From the NCBI RefSeq assembly GCF_003668555.1, contig NZ_RCWN01000001.1:124001-188000 (forward strand): DNA of 64,000 bases, given 5' to 3'. This document shows positions 56,086-64,000 of the stretch, piece after piece. Origin of the DNA: Notoacmeibacter ruber (lineage in GTDB: Bacteria; Pseudomonadota; Alphaproteobacteria; Rhizobiales; Rhizobiaceae). The notes below the pieces were generated by a model. The model did no database searches, was not told where the DNA came from, and saw only the letters and a list, made by a program, of their open reading frames with translations. Positions within the stretch are counted from its first letter, which is position 1, and every line of letters starts with the position of its first letter. The translations under genes were made by a program, and so were the position numbers.

Positions 56086-57894
56086 ATGACAGACACACCG
56101 CGCTCCCATATCCGCAATTTCTCCATCGTGGCCCATATCGACCACGGCAAGTCCACGCTCGCGGACCGGCTGATCCAATCGACGGGATCGCTGGAAGAGC
56201 GCGAGATGAAGGACCAGATCCTCGACGCGATGGATATCGAGCGCGAGCGCGGCATCACCATCAAGGCCAATACCGTCCGCCTCGAATATGATGCCAAGGA
56301 CGGCCAGCACTATGTGCTGAACCTGATCGACACGCCCGGCCATGTCGACTTCGCCTATGAGGTCTCACGGTCTCTGGCTGCCTGCGAAGGCTCGCTCCTC
56401 GTGGTCGACGCGTCGCAGGGGGTCGAGGCGCAGACGCTGGCGAATGTCTATCAGGCGATCGACAATGACCACGAACTCGTCACCGTCCTCAACAAGATCG
56501 ACCTGCCCGCCGCCGAGCCGGACCGCATCAAGGAGCAGATCGAGGAGGTGATCGGCATCGATGCTTCCGACGCCATACCCATCAGCGCGAAAAGCGGCAT
56601 GGGCATTCCGGACGTGCTGGAAGCCATCGTGCAGCGCCTGCCCGCGCCGAAGGAAGGGGATGCGAATGCGCCGCTGAAAGCGATGCTCGTCGACAGTTGG
56701 TACGACGCCTATCTCGGCGTGATCGTGCTGGTCCGCATCATCGACGGCAAGCTTAAGAAGGGCCAGACCATTCGCATGATGGGCACGGGCGCGAAGTACC
56801 CCGTTGAGCGCGTCGGCGTCCTGACGCCCAAAATGGTGCTGATCGACGAACTCGGCCCCGGTGAGATCGGTGTCATCACGGCCTCCATCAAGGAAGTTGC
56901 GGATACCCGCGTCGGCGACACAATCACCGAGGACAAGAAGCCCTGCGCCAAGATGCTGCCGGGCTTCAAGCCGGCCCAGCCGGTCGTCTTCTGCGGCCTG
57001 TTTCCGGTCGATGCCGCCGATTTCGAGGACCTGCGCGCCGCAATGGGCAAGCTCCGCCTGAACGACGCCTCGTTCAGTTTCGAGATGGAAACATCGGCCG
57101 CACTCGGCTTCGGCTTCCGCTGCGGCTTCCTTGGCCTGCTCCACCTGGAAATCATTCAGGAGCGCCTCAGCCGCGAATTCGACCTCGAGCTGATCGCGAC
57201 GGCGCCGTCCGTGGTCTACCAGATCACCATGACCGATGGCAGCGAGATCGAGCTGCACAACCCGGCCGACATGCCCGACGTGGTCAAGATCGAGCACATC
57301 AAGGAGCCGTGGATTCGCGCCTCCATCATGACGCCGGACGAGTATCTCGGCCCGATCCTGACGCTCTGCCAGGAGCGGCGCGGCATCCAGCAGGACCTCT
57401 CCTATGTCGGCAGCCGCGCAATGGTGGTCTACGACCTGCCGCTGAACGAGGTGGTGTTCGACTTCTACGACCGGCTGAAGAGCATCTCGAAGGGCTATGC
57501 CAGCTTCGACTACCAGATCAGCGATTATCGCGAGGGCGACCTCGTCAAGATGAGCGTTCTCGTCAATGAAGAGCCGGTCGACGCGCTCTCAATGCTGGTT
57601 CACCGCAGCCAAGCCGAACGGCGCGGGCGCGGCATGTGCGAGAAGCTGAAGGAACTGATCCCCCGCCACCTCTTCAAGATTCCGATCCAGGCGGCCATTG
57701 GCGGCAAGGTCATCGCCCGCGAAACGCTCAGCGCCATGAGGAAGGACGTGACCGCCAAATGCTATGGCGGCGACGCGACCCGCAAGCGCAAGCTTCTGGA
57801 GAAGCAGAAAGAGGGCAAGAAGAAGATGCGCCAGTTCGGCCGCGTCGAAATCCCTCAGGAAGCGTTTATTCAAGCACTGAAGATGGATAATTGA
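56086..57894 (+). CDS. lepA: Elongation factor 4 (LepA)
   Basis: A 602-residue ribosome-associated GTPase that back-translocates or assists initiation under stress. G motifs: [14 protein letters not shown] (G1 near residue 16), [14 protein letters not shown] (G2), [21 protein letters not shown] (G3), NKIDLPAA (G4). The LepA-specific C-terminus ([36 protein letters not shown]) is intact. Its bases are clearly GC-rich, in contrast to the next two genes. Confidence 0.97.
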   Translation: MTDTPRSHIRNFSIVAHIDHGKSTLADRLIQSTGSLEEREMKDQILDAMDIERERGITIKANTVRLEYDAKDGQHYVLNLIDTPGHVDFAYEVSRSLAACEGSLLVVDASQGVEAQTLANVYQAIDNDHELVTVLNKIDLPAAEPDRIKEQIEEVIGIDASDAIPISAKSGMGIPDVLEAIVQRLPAPKEGDANAPLKAMLVDSWYDAYLGVIVLVRIIDGKLKKGQTIRMMGTGAKYPVERVGVLTPKMVLIDELGPGEIGVITASIKEVADTRVGDTITEDKKPCAKMLPGFKPAQPVVFCGLFPVDAADFEDLRAAMGKLRLNDASFSFEMETSAALGFGFRCGFLGLLHLEIIQERLSREFDLELIATAPSVVYQITMTDGSEIELHNPADMPDVVKIEHIKEPWIRASIMTPDEYLGPILTLCQERRGIQQDLSYVGSRAMVVYDLPLNEVVFDFYDRLKSISKGYASFDYQISDYREGDLVKMSVLVNEEPVDALSMLVHRSQAERRGRGMCEKLKELIPRHLFKIPIQAAIGGKVIARETLSAMRKDVTAKCYGGDATRKRKLLEKQKEGKKKMRQFGRVEIPQEAFIQALKMDN

Positions 57895-57998
57895 GGCGCA
57901 CTAAGCCGATTTCATCTACCGGCATTGCAATTAATTGTAGCACGTCACAACATATGCGCCTGTTCGGTATTGTTTTGCTCGAGAGAATCGGCAACGCT

Positions 57999-58017
57999 TA
58001 TCTCCATTTCGGAGATA
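57999..58017 (+). promoter_or_regulatory. Hairpin hiding the ribosome binding site of the KTSC gene
   Basis: TATCTCC (57999-58005) and GGAGATA (58011-58017) form a perfect 7-bp stem with loop ATTTC. The GGAG part is the only Shine-Dalgarno candidate for the ATG at 58021, three bases beyond the stem. Folding would block translation of the KTSC gene and, through overlap, perhaps the OLD gene. Confidence 0.55.
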
Positions 58018-58020
58018 GGC

Positions 58021-58230
58021 ATGCCGACAATCGAGTCATCTCTAATTGAATTCGCGGAATACGACGCCGAATTAAGCGTCCTTGTTTTGTATCTAGTTGG
58101 CGGGCGAGTATACAAATATTTTGACGTGCCATCCGGCGTTTATTCGGACTTGTTGGCAGCCGACTCGGCTGGGTCGTTTTTTAATAGAAAAATAAAAAAC
58201 GAATATAGGTTTGAGAATGCGGCTAGATAG
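58021..58230 (+). CDS. KTSC domain protein
   Basis: A 69-residue protein matching the KTSC domain: SSLIEFAEYDAELSVLVLYLVGGRVYKYFDVPSGVYSDLLAADSAGSFFNRKIKNEYRFE, with the final YRFE and the conserved Y-DVP and A-SAGSFFN landmarks. The domain is named after a lysyl-tRNA-synthetase-fused example, and free copies are thought to bind RNA or protein; function is unknown. Its last 14 bases overlap the start of the OLD gene. It is AT-rich compared with lepA. A companion or control role for the OLD nuclease is inference. Confidence 0.85.
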   Translation: MPTIESSLIEFAEYDAELSVLVLYLVGGRVYKYFDVPSGVYSDLLAADSAGSFFNRKIKNEYRFENAAR

Positions 58231-60073
58231 CGTTTCATTTAAAAACTTCCGGTGCTTCAGAGACGAGAGAATCGATTTTAGCCGCATAACAACGATAGTT
58301 GGCGAAAATAACTGCGGTAAGTCAACTATATTAAAAGCTATAGATCTATTCTTTTCTGGGAAATCCATAAAGATAAGTGAGAATGATTTCTACATTGGTT
58401 GCAAGGCAGTCGATGAGATGAAAATCAGATTAGATTTCGCCGAGGTGGAGGGTAAGGCTGCAGAAGATCTGAGTCACTATGTCCGTAGCGGACGCGTGGC
58501 ATTTGAAATTGCAGCCAAGAGGTCAGAAGACGGAGCGATCGATCAACGCTGTGTAGGGATACGTTACGGTCTTGAAGAGTTTAAGCCTTTCTTCGAGGCA
58601 AACAACGCGACGGATAAGCGGCGTGTATATGACGCGCTCAAGGAAAAGTACCAATTACCAAAGTGGACGAATGTCAATGAGGCGATCGCCTCGGTCAATG
58701 CCGCCGAAGCCGATCATGTTGATGAGCATGTTGCGATACCTAGTTCTGTTCCAGCTTACGGAGCTACCGGCCCGCTTCCAACTCTTCAGCGCTATTTTGA
58801 CTGGATTTATGTGCCAGCTGTGAAAGATGTCTCTGACGAAGCAATTGAAAGCAGAAACTCAGCGTTTTCTAAGCTTGCGCTTTACGCCATTCGAAGCCGA
58901 TCCTCTCTTGCCAGCGAAATTGAGGCAATTAGGGACACGGCACGAACTTCGCTAGCAACGGCATTAGAGAACTTAAGCGGCGACCTCGAGGGTCTCCAAA
59001 GAGATATCAATGAGGAATTTCGACAAATCAATTCAACCGATGTCAGTGTCGGTTTGGAGTGGCACGACGGCGGTCGGCTTGATCTAAAGGAGCCGATACT
59101 ACAGAGCATATTCAAGGATGGGCGTGTATTCGGCACACCTGATCAATTTGGTCATGGGTTGCAGAGAACGTATCTCATGGCTCTGCTTTCGTTAGCCGGG
59201 CGGGTGGGTGAGCACGATGACGATTTCAAACTGCTAATAGGTGTTGAAGAGCCTGAGTTGTACCAACATCCTCCACAGGCTCGATACCTGTCGCGAGCTC
59301 TTGCAGATATCGCTGATGCCAACTCTCAGGTAATACTCAGCACCCATAGCAACTATTTCATCGGCGGTCGCAGTTATGATGGTGTCCGGGTCATAAGAAA
59401 GCGCGAAAATGCCTCCAGAGTTTATCAGTGGAGTGCCGACGAACAGGCTTCGTACTATGCGAAAAGGCGGGGTGGAGAGGCGATTGGTGAAAAGGCTATG
59501 CTATCAGGCCTAGACCGCACATTGCAGACAGAGATCGCAGAGATATTTTTTGCTCCTAAGATAATTTTGGTCGAGGGTATAGAAGACAGGGCAATCTTAG
59601 AGGCCTATCTAGAAAAGCGCGCAAAGTTCCGAGCTTATTTGAAAGCTGGGTGTCATATTGTTCCAGTCAGCGGCAAAACTAAGATGCCGCCAGTTATATC
59701 TCTTTGCCGAGGCTTTGGAATTGATGTTTTTTGTCTTTTTGATCTGGACAGAGATAAGAAGGAAAAAGATAGAAACAATAATCTTATCGTTCGCTTTGCC
59801 GAGGATGCTGATGAAGAGATTAGCTTAGAAGGTGAAGATCATCATAGGGGCTCTTATTTCTGGGCTTGGAGTGAAAATATCCAAGCAGCTATTCGAAGCG
59901 ATGTAAAAGATTGGGACCGTTATGTGGAGGAAAAAGCGACAGCCTGGGGCTGGAGCAAATCAGGTATGTCAAAAGATCCCATGGTCCTGTCGGATGTGAT
60001 CGCAGAATTCGAAGGCGAAATACCTTGCCTTTCGGATTTGATTGATGCCTTAGAGCGCTTCTGGAATGCATGA
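58217..60073 (+). CDS. OLD-family ATP-dependent nuclease (AAA ATPase + TOPRIM)
   Basis: A 618-residue protein. The ATPase half has Walker A GENNCGKST at 29-37, the signature GHGLQRTYLMALLS, and Walker B VEEPELYQHPP (E344/E345). The C-terminal TOPRIM half has VEGIEDRAIL (E453, D457) and FDLDRD (D509, D511), the acidic metal site of OLD nucleases such as phage P2 Old and GajA. No UvrD-like partner is adjacent, so it is not an evident Gabija pair. Base composition is AT-rich (17 G/C of 60 at 58321-58380, versus 36 of 60 in lepA at 57121-57180), indicating transfer. A defence role is inferred. Confidence 0.9.
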   Translation: MRLDSVSFKNFRCFRDERIDFSRITTIVGENNCGKSTILKAIDLFFSGKSIKISENDFYIGCKAVDEMKIRLDFAEVEGKAAEDLSHYVRSGRVAFEIAAKRSEDGAIDQRCVGIRYGLEEFKPFFEANNATDKRRVYDALKEKYQLPKWTNVNEAIASVNAAEADHVDEHVAIPSSVPAYGATGPLPTLQRYFDWIYVPAVKDVSDEAIESRNSAFSKLALYAIRSRSSLASEIEAIRDTARTSLATALENLSGDLEGLQRDINEEFRQINSTDVSVGLEWHDGGRLDLKEPILQSIFKDGRVFGTPDQFGHGLQRTYLMALLSLAGRVGEHDDDFKLLIGVEEPELYQHPPQARYLSRALADIADANSQVILSTHSNYFIGGRSYDGVRVIRKRENASRVYQWSADEQASYYAKRRGGEAIGEKAMLSGLDRTLQTEIAEIFFAPKIILVEGIEDRAILEAYLEKRAKFRAYLKAGCHIVPVSGKTKMPPVISLCRGFGIDVFCLFDLDRDKKEKDRNNNLIVRFAEDADEEISLEGEDHHRGSYFWAWSENIQAAIRSDVKDWDRYVEEKATAWGWSKSGMSKDPMVLSDVIAEFEGEIPCLSDLIDALERFWNA

Positions 60074-60106
60074 TCTTTCGATGAAGTTAGCCTGCCCATA
60101 AGGCGC

Positions 60107-61321
60107 ATGACCCATCACACCATCATCCTTGGCGCGGGTGCCGCCGGCCTCCACTGTGCCGCCTATGCGGTGGGGCAGGGGCGCTCGACACTTGTCATCG
60201 ACCATGCGAAAGCGCCGGGCGACAAGATCCGCATTTCCGGCGGCGGGCGCTGCAACTTCACCAATACGCGCACCGCGCCGAAGCACTTCCTCTCCACCAA
60301 CCCGCATTTCGCCAAGAGCGCGCTCGCCCGCTATACGCCGGCGGATTTCGTTGCGCTGGTCGAGCGGCACGGGATCGCCTGGCATGAGAAGACGCTCGGC
60401 CAGCTCTTCTGCGATGGCTCGGCGAAGCAGATCGTCGCCATGCTGCGGGACGAGATGGAGCGCGCCGGCGCGGACCTCTGGCTGAACACCACCATCGTCG
60501 AAGTGGAGAAGACGGAAGCCGGCTTCGCCGTAACGGTCGAGCGTGACGGAAAGCGACAGACGCTCTCCTGCGCCAATCTGGTCGTCGCGACGGGCGGCAA
60601 ATCGATCCCGAAAATGGGCGCGACCGGTTTTGGCTACGATCTGGCGCGGCAGTTCGGCCTTCCGATCGTGGAGCCGCGCCCGGCGCTGGTGCCTTTCACG
60701 CTCACCGGCGCACTGCATGAGGAGGTGAAGGCGCTCGCCGGCGTCTCGGTGCAGGGCCGCGTGACCGCTGGTCAGGGCGGGCGCGGAACCACCTTCGACG
60801 AGGCGATCCTTTTCACCCATCGCGGCCTGTCCGGCCCGGCCGTTCTGCAGGCTTCGTCCTATTGGCGGGAGGGCGAGATGGTGCGCCTTTCGCTCGCGCC
60901 GCAGCGTGATCTGGCCGATGCGCTTCTGGAAAGGGCACAGGCGGGTGACGGCAAGAAGACGGTCGAGACCGTGCTGGCGACGATGCTACCCGAGCGGCTG
61001 GCGCATGACATCTGCGCCCGCGCCGGGGTTTCGGGCCGCCTGGCTGAGCAGGGCAGGAAGAGCCTTTCTAGGCTGAACGCCGCGGCCAATGACTGGCAGA
61101 TCATCCCCGCCGGCACTGAAGGCTACCGCACCGCCGAGGTAACGCTCGGCGGCGTCGATACCGACGCGCTGTCCTCGCAGACGATGGAAGCGAAGGCCGT
61201 GCAGGGCCTCTATTTCATCGGCGAGGTGGTCGATGTGACGGGCTGGCTGGGCGGCTACAACTTCCAATGGGCCTGGGCCTCGGCCTTTGCTGCTGGAAGG
61301 GCTATAGCCACCACTGGATAG
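60107..61321 (+). CDS. BaiN/HI0933-family FAD-dependent oxidoreductase
   Basis: A 404-residue flavoprotein. FAD binding: IILGAGAAGLHCAAYAVGQGRSTLVID at the start and ISGGGRCNFTNTR near residue 44; LVVATGGKSIPKMGATGFGYDLARQFG near 163; and the C-terminal GLYFIGEVVDVTGWLGGYNFQWAWASAFAAGRAIA, all typical of the HI0933/BaiN family (annotated as aminoacetone oxidase family in many genomes). Substrate is unknown. It resumes GC-rich composition after the KTSC-OLD pair. Confidence 0.88.
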   Translation: MTHHTIILGAGAAGLHCAAYAVGQGRSTLVIDHAKAPGDKIRISGGGRCNFTNTRTAPKHFLSTNPHFAKSALARYTPADFVALVERHGIAWHEKTLGQLFCDGSAKQIVAMLRDEMERAGADLWLNTTIVEVEKTEAGFAVTVERDGKRQTLSCANLVVATGGKSIPKMGATGFGYDLARQFGLPIVEPRPALVPFTLTGALHEEVKALAGVSVQGRVTAGQGGRGTTFDEAILFTHRGLSGPAVLQASSYWREGEMVRLSLAPQRDLADALLERAQAGDGKKTVETVLATMLPERLAHDICARAGVSGRLAEQGRKSLSRLNAAANDWQIIPAGTEGYRTAEVTLGGVDTDALSSQTMEAKAVQGLYFIGEVVDVTGWLGGYNFQWAWASAFAAGRAIATTG

Positions 61322-61461
61322 CGCTACCTTTTCCAAATTGGCGAAAGTGATTTTCACCTTTGCCTGAATTGACGGCTTGGGGGCGGCATGTTGAATGCAT
61401 GGCCAAGAAAACCATGTGGCGAACCAAGAGTTCAACACGCCAAAAGGCCCGGAGGATCAAC

Positions 61462-63624
61462 ATGACCGAACGCATCGAGCGAAGCGGACTGCAATACGAC
61501 AAGGCGCTGCACGATTTCATCGTCGAGAAGGCGCTTAAGAATTCGGGCGTCGATGAGGATGCCTTCTTTGAAGGTTTCGCGTCGATCATCGCCGATCTGA
61601 CACCGAAAAATCACGATCTGCTGAAAATTCGCGACGAGATGCAGGAAAAGATCGACGGCTGGTACAAGGAAAATGGCGCGCCGACAGACTTGGAGGCCTA
61701 CAAGGAGTTTCTCCGGGAGATCGACTATCTCAAGCCGGAAGGCGAGGCATTCTCCGTCGATACGCAGAATGTCGATCCCGAGATCGCGACCGTCGCCGGC
61801 CCGCAGCTGGTCGTGCCCGTCGACAATGCCCGCTATGCCCTGAATGCCGCCAATGCGCGCTGGGGATCTCTCTATGATGCGCTCTATGGCACCGACGCCA
61901 TGGGCGACCGGCCGGAGGGCAGCGGCTATAATGCCGAGCGCGGTGCGCGGGTTATCGAGTGGGCCAAGGAGTTTCTGGACCGCACATTCCCGTTGGAAGA
62001 CGCGCTCTGGGCGGATGCGACCGGCCTTGCCATCGAAAACGGAAAGCTGTCGGTTCGTACGCATGATGGAGACAAGACGCTGCGCTATGAGGAAGATCTG
62101 GCCGGCTTTTCTGAAGAGGGCGGCGAGCCGTCCACAATTGCTCTGGTCAATAATGGCCTGCATGCGCTGGTTCACATCGACCGCAACCATCAGATCGGCA
62201 AGGACGATCCGGCCGGCATTTCCGATGTCGAGTTGGAAAGTGCGCTGACCTCGATCATGGATTGCGAGGACTCGGTCGCCGCGGTCGATGCCGCCGACAA
62301 GACGCACGTCTATGAAAACTGGCTGGGCCTGATGGACGGCACCCTGAAAGAGAGCTTCCAGAAGGGTGGAGAGACCGTCACGCGCGAACTCAATGCCGAC
62401 AAGACCTTCGCCGCGCCTGACGGTTCGAAACTTGTGCTCAAGGGTCGCGCGCTGATGCTCGTCCGCAATGTCGGCCACCTGATGACCAATCCCGCCATTC
62501 TGGATGCTGACGGCAATGAGGTCTTCGAGGGTCTGATGGATGCCGCTGTGACCGCGCTTGGCGCTCTGCAGGATGTCGGGCCGGATGGCCGCCGCGCTAA
62601 TAGCCGTGAAGGCTCCATGTATGTGGTGAAGCCGAAGATGCATGGCCCGGACGAGGTCGCCTTCGCGGTCGAGCTTTTCACCCGCGTCGAAAAACTTCTC
62701 GGCATGAAGCCCAACACGATCAAGATGGGCATCATGGATGAAGAGCGCCGCACCACCGTCAATCTGAAGGAGTGCATCCGTGTTGCGAAGGACCGCGTGG
62801 TCTTCATCAATACCGGCTTCCTCGATCGGACCGGCGACGAGATGCACACCTCCATGGAAGCTGGTCCGATGATCCGGAAGGCCGACATGAAGGGCGCGCC
62901 CTGGATCAAGGCCTATGAAGACTGGAACGTCGATATCGGGCTGGAATGCGGCCTCAAGGGACACGCCCAGATCGGCAAGGGCATGTGGGCCATGCCCGAT
63001 CTGATGGCGGATATGCTGGAGCAGAAGATCGGCCATCCAAAGGCGGGCGCCAACACGGCCTGGGTGCCGAGCCCGACCGCCGCGACGCTTCACGCCACCC
63101 ACTACCATACGGTCGATGTGGAAGAGGTGCAGGAAGAATTGAAGAGCCGTGACCGCGCCAGCCTCGACGATATTCTTTCCGTGCCGGTCGCGTCGCGTCC
63201 GAACTGGACCGAAGAGGACAAGACGGCCGAGCTACGCAACAATGCGCAGGGCATTCTTGGCTATGTCGTTCGTTGGATCGATCAGGGTGTCGGCTGCTCC
63301 AAGGTGCCGGACATCAACGATGTCGGCCTGATGGAGGACCGCGCAACGCTCCGCATCTCGTCGCAGCATATCGCCAACTGGCTGCATCACGGTGTCGTCA
63401 GCAAGGAGCAGGTCATGGATGTGATGAAGGAGATGGCGGCGGTCGTGGACCGGCAGAACGAGGGCGATCCGAACTATCGCCCCATGGCTGGAAACTTTGA
63501 CGATAGCGTTGCCTTCCAGGCGGCCTGCGATCTTGTCTTCAAGGGCACCGAGCAGCCCAATGGCTATACCGAGCCCGTTCTTCACGCGCGCCGTCGCGAG
63601 GCCAAGGAAAAGCATGCCGCCTGA
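61462..63624 (+). CDS. glcB: Malate synthase G
   Basis: A 720-residue enzyme condensing glyoxylate and acetyl-CoA to malate, used with two-carbon substrates. Family blocks: [26 protein letters not shown] near the C-terminus, [55 protein letters not shown] (catalytic Asp/Glu region), and [27 protein letters not shown]. Length fits isoform G rather than A. GGAGGATC precedes the ATG at 61462; the frame is open to 61360 without conservation. A strong terminator follows. Confidence 0.96.
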   Translation: MTERIERSGLQYDKALHDFIVEKALKNSGVDEDAFFEGFASIIADLTPKNHDLLKIRDEMQEKIDGWYKENGAPTDLEAYKEFLREIDYLKPEGEAFSVDTQNVDPEIATVAGPQLVVPVDNARYALNAANARWGSLYDALYGTDAMGDRPEGSGYNAERGARVIEWAKEFLDRTFPLEDALWADATGLAIENGKLSVRTHDGDKTLRYEEDLAGFSEEGGEPSTIALVNNGLHALVHIDRNHQIGKDDPAGISDVELESALTSIMDCEDSVAAVDAADKTHVYENWLGLMDGTLKESFQKGGETVTRELNADKTFAAPDGSKLVLKGRALMLVRNVGHLMTNPAILDADGNEVFEGLMDAAVTALGALQDVGPDGRRANSREGSMYVVKPKMHGPDEVAFAVELFTRVEKLLGMKPNTIKMGIMDEERRTTVNLKECIRVAKDRVVFINTGFLDRTGDEMHTSMEAGPMIRKADMKGAPWIKAYEDWNVDIGLECGLKGHAQIGKGMWAMPDLMADMLEQKIGHPKAGANTAWVPSPTAATLHATHYHTVDVEEVQEELKSRDRASLDDILSVPVASRPNWTEEDKTAELRNNAQGILGYVVRWIDQGVGCSKVPDINDVGLMEDRATLRISSQHIANWLHHGVVSKEQVMDVMKEMAAVVDRQNEGDPNYRPMAGNFDDSVAFQAACDLVFKGTEQPNGYTEPVLHARRREAKEKHAA

Positions 63625-63644
63625 TCGCGGCTGATATTGAGACG

Positions 63645-63677
63645 AAGGCCGGCGAAGGAAACTTCGCCGGCCTTTTT
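63645..63677 (+). terminator. Rho-independent terminator of glcB
   Basis: AAGGCCGGCGAAG, loop GAAA, CTTCGCCGGCCTT and TTT: a perfect 13-bp stem. Confidence 0.9.
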
Positions 63678-63709
63678 CTTTTTGATGAAGGGGCTTTTTG
63701 ATGAAGGGG
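63678..63709. repeat. Tandem 16-bp duplication
   Basis: CTTTTTGATGAAGGGG occurs twice in a row directly after the glcB terminator, with the next copy breaking off after CTT. It looks like a local slippage duplication and lies just beyond the stop of the minus-strand gene. Confidence 0.8.
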
Positions 63710-63716
63710 CTTGAGC

Positions 63717-63998
63717 TTAGGCCGAGGGATCGTAAGGGAAATCGCTGCTGTCGCTCGTTTTCCAACGGGTGAAACGCATGATTTCAGGGGGCTGACCATC
63801 GCGCCCTCGCCAGCTGTCGACCGCCCAGACTGTTCCGTCGGAAGAGCGAACGAGAGCCGTCTTGTGCGGATAGCGTCCGTCGAGGAGGAAGCCGCGCTGA
63901 CCGACGCGACGCAGGGGTTTATGATAGCGCAGAAAGCCTTGGCGCTTGAGCCAGAAGAGATAGGTTTGCGTATTGTCGGACTCGTCGAAACAGTCCAT
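63717..63998 (-). CDS. Hypothetical protein, possibly incomplete at window edge
   Basis: A frame of at least 93 residues ending in RFTRWKTSDSSDFPYDPSA. It contains aromatic and basic residues (YLFWLKRQGFLRYHKPLRRVGQRGF, TALVRSSDGTVWAVDSWRGRDGQPPEIM) and no membrane segment. An ATG is present at 63998, but the window ends two bases later so the true start may lie outside. I do not recognise the family. Confidence 0.6.
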   Translation of the reverse strand: MDCFDESDNTQTYLFWLKRQGFLRYHKPLRRVGQRGFLLDGRYPHKTALVRSSDGTVWAVDSWRGRDGQPPEIMRFTRWKTSDSSDFPYDPSA

Positions 63999-64000
63999 CT

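Noticed and set aside
58217..60073. Gabija (GajA-GajB) defence system
   Set aside because: The OLD protein resembles GajA in domains, but no UvrD-like helicase gene follows; the next gene is a flavoprotein.
61432..63108. 558-codon open frame on the minus strand
   Set aside because: It is antisense to glcB and reflects GC-rich codon bias, with no ribosome binding site or known domain.

Overview
The window is chromosomal DNA of an alphaproteobacterium, most likely Hyphomicrobiales (Rhizobiales). This rests on protein content and gene order: a DUF2849-cysI-cysH-DUF934 sulfur cluster, an mbfA-type membrane ferritin, a TIGR02300 acidic protein, HWE-type sensor kinases, an entericidin, the aroA-cmk-rpsA block, and a polA-linked small RNA that resembles rhizobial EcpR1. 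Most of it is GC-rich, densely packed core genome. No insertion sequence, integrase, CRISPR array or rRNA is visible. The only tRNA is tRNA-Ala(GGC).

Layout. 1-2.1 kb: end of a penicillin-binding protein, a DedA protein, a host-attachment-family protein and a small acidic protein. 2.3-7.0 kb: assimilatory sulfate/sulfite reduction, then glutamate dehydrogenase. 7.0-10.9 kb: panB-panC for pantothenate, and a GNAT-like/polysaccharide deacetylase pair. 10.9-16.5 kb: an M20 dipeptidase, the candidate sRNA, polA and two small lipoproteins. 16.5-21.8 kb: an aldehyde dehydrogenase, a group of small stress-type proteins, dxs and an SH3 protein. 22.0-26.6 kb: aroA-cmk followed by rpsA, and a TIGR02300 protein. 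26.7-31.3 kb: tRNA-Ala and a copper-resistance island (copA, a DUF305 membrane protein, cueR, cytochrome c) with two textbook CueR promoters.

31.4-40.4 kb: an NDUFA9-like reductase, uppP, GST-queG-SDR overlapping genes, a LysR regulator, DUF892, a 1-Cys peroxiredoxin and prfC. 40.5-44 kb: a LOV-domain HWE kinase and a TetR-controlled group of small proteins. 43.9-47 kb: NAD salvage (pncA, pncB), dut and a PfpI-like protein. 47-52.6 kb: mbfA, a PAP2 phosphatase, purE-purK, two DUF465 proteins and a quinone oxidoreductase. 52.6-55.8 kb: a bphO-bphP bacteriophytochrome operon. 56-64 kb: lepA, an AT-rich KTSC/OLD-nuclease pair, a BaiN-like flavoprotein, malate synthase G and the end of an unknown gene.

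The least explained parts are (a) the AT-rich KTSC-OLD pair at 58.0-60.1 kb, whose first gene has its ribosome binding site inside a hairpin; (b) a stretch of stacked palindromes between convergent genes at 18.96-19.06 kb; and (c) the minus-strand sRNA upstream of polA. Two photoreceptor kinases for different light colours lie about 11 kb apart.
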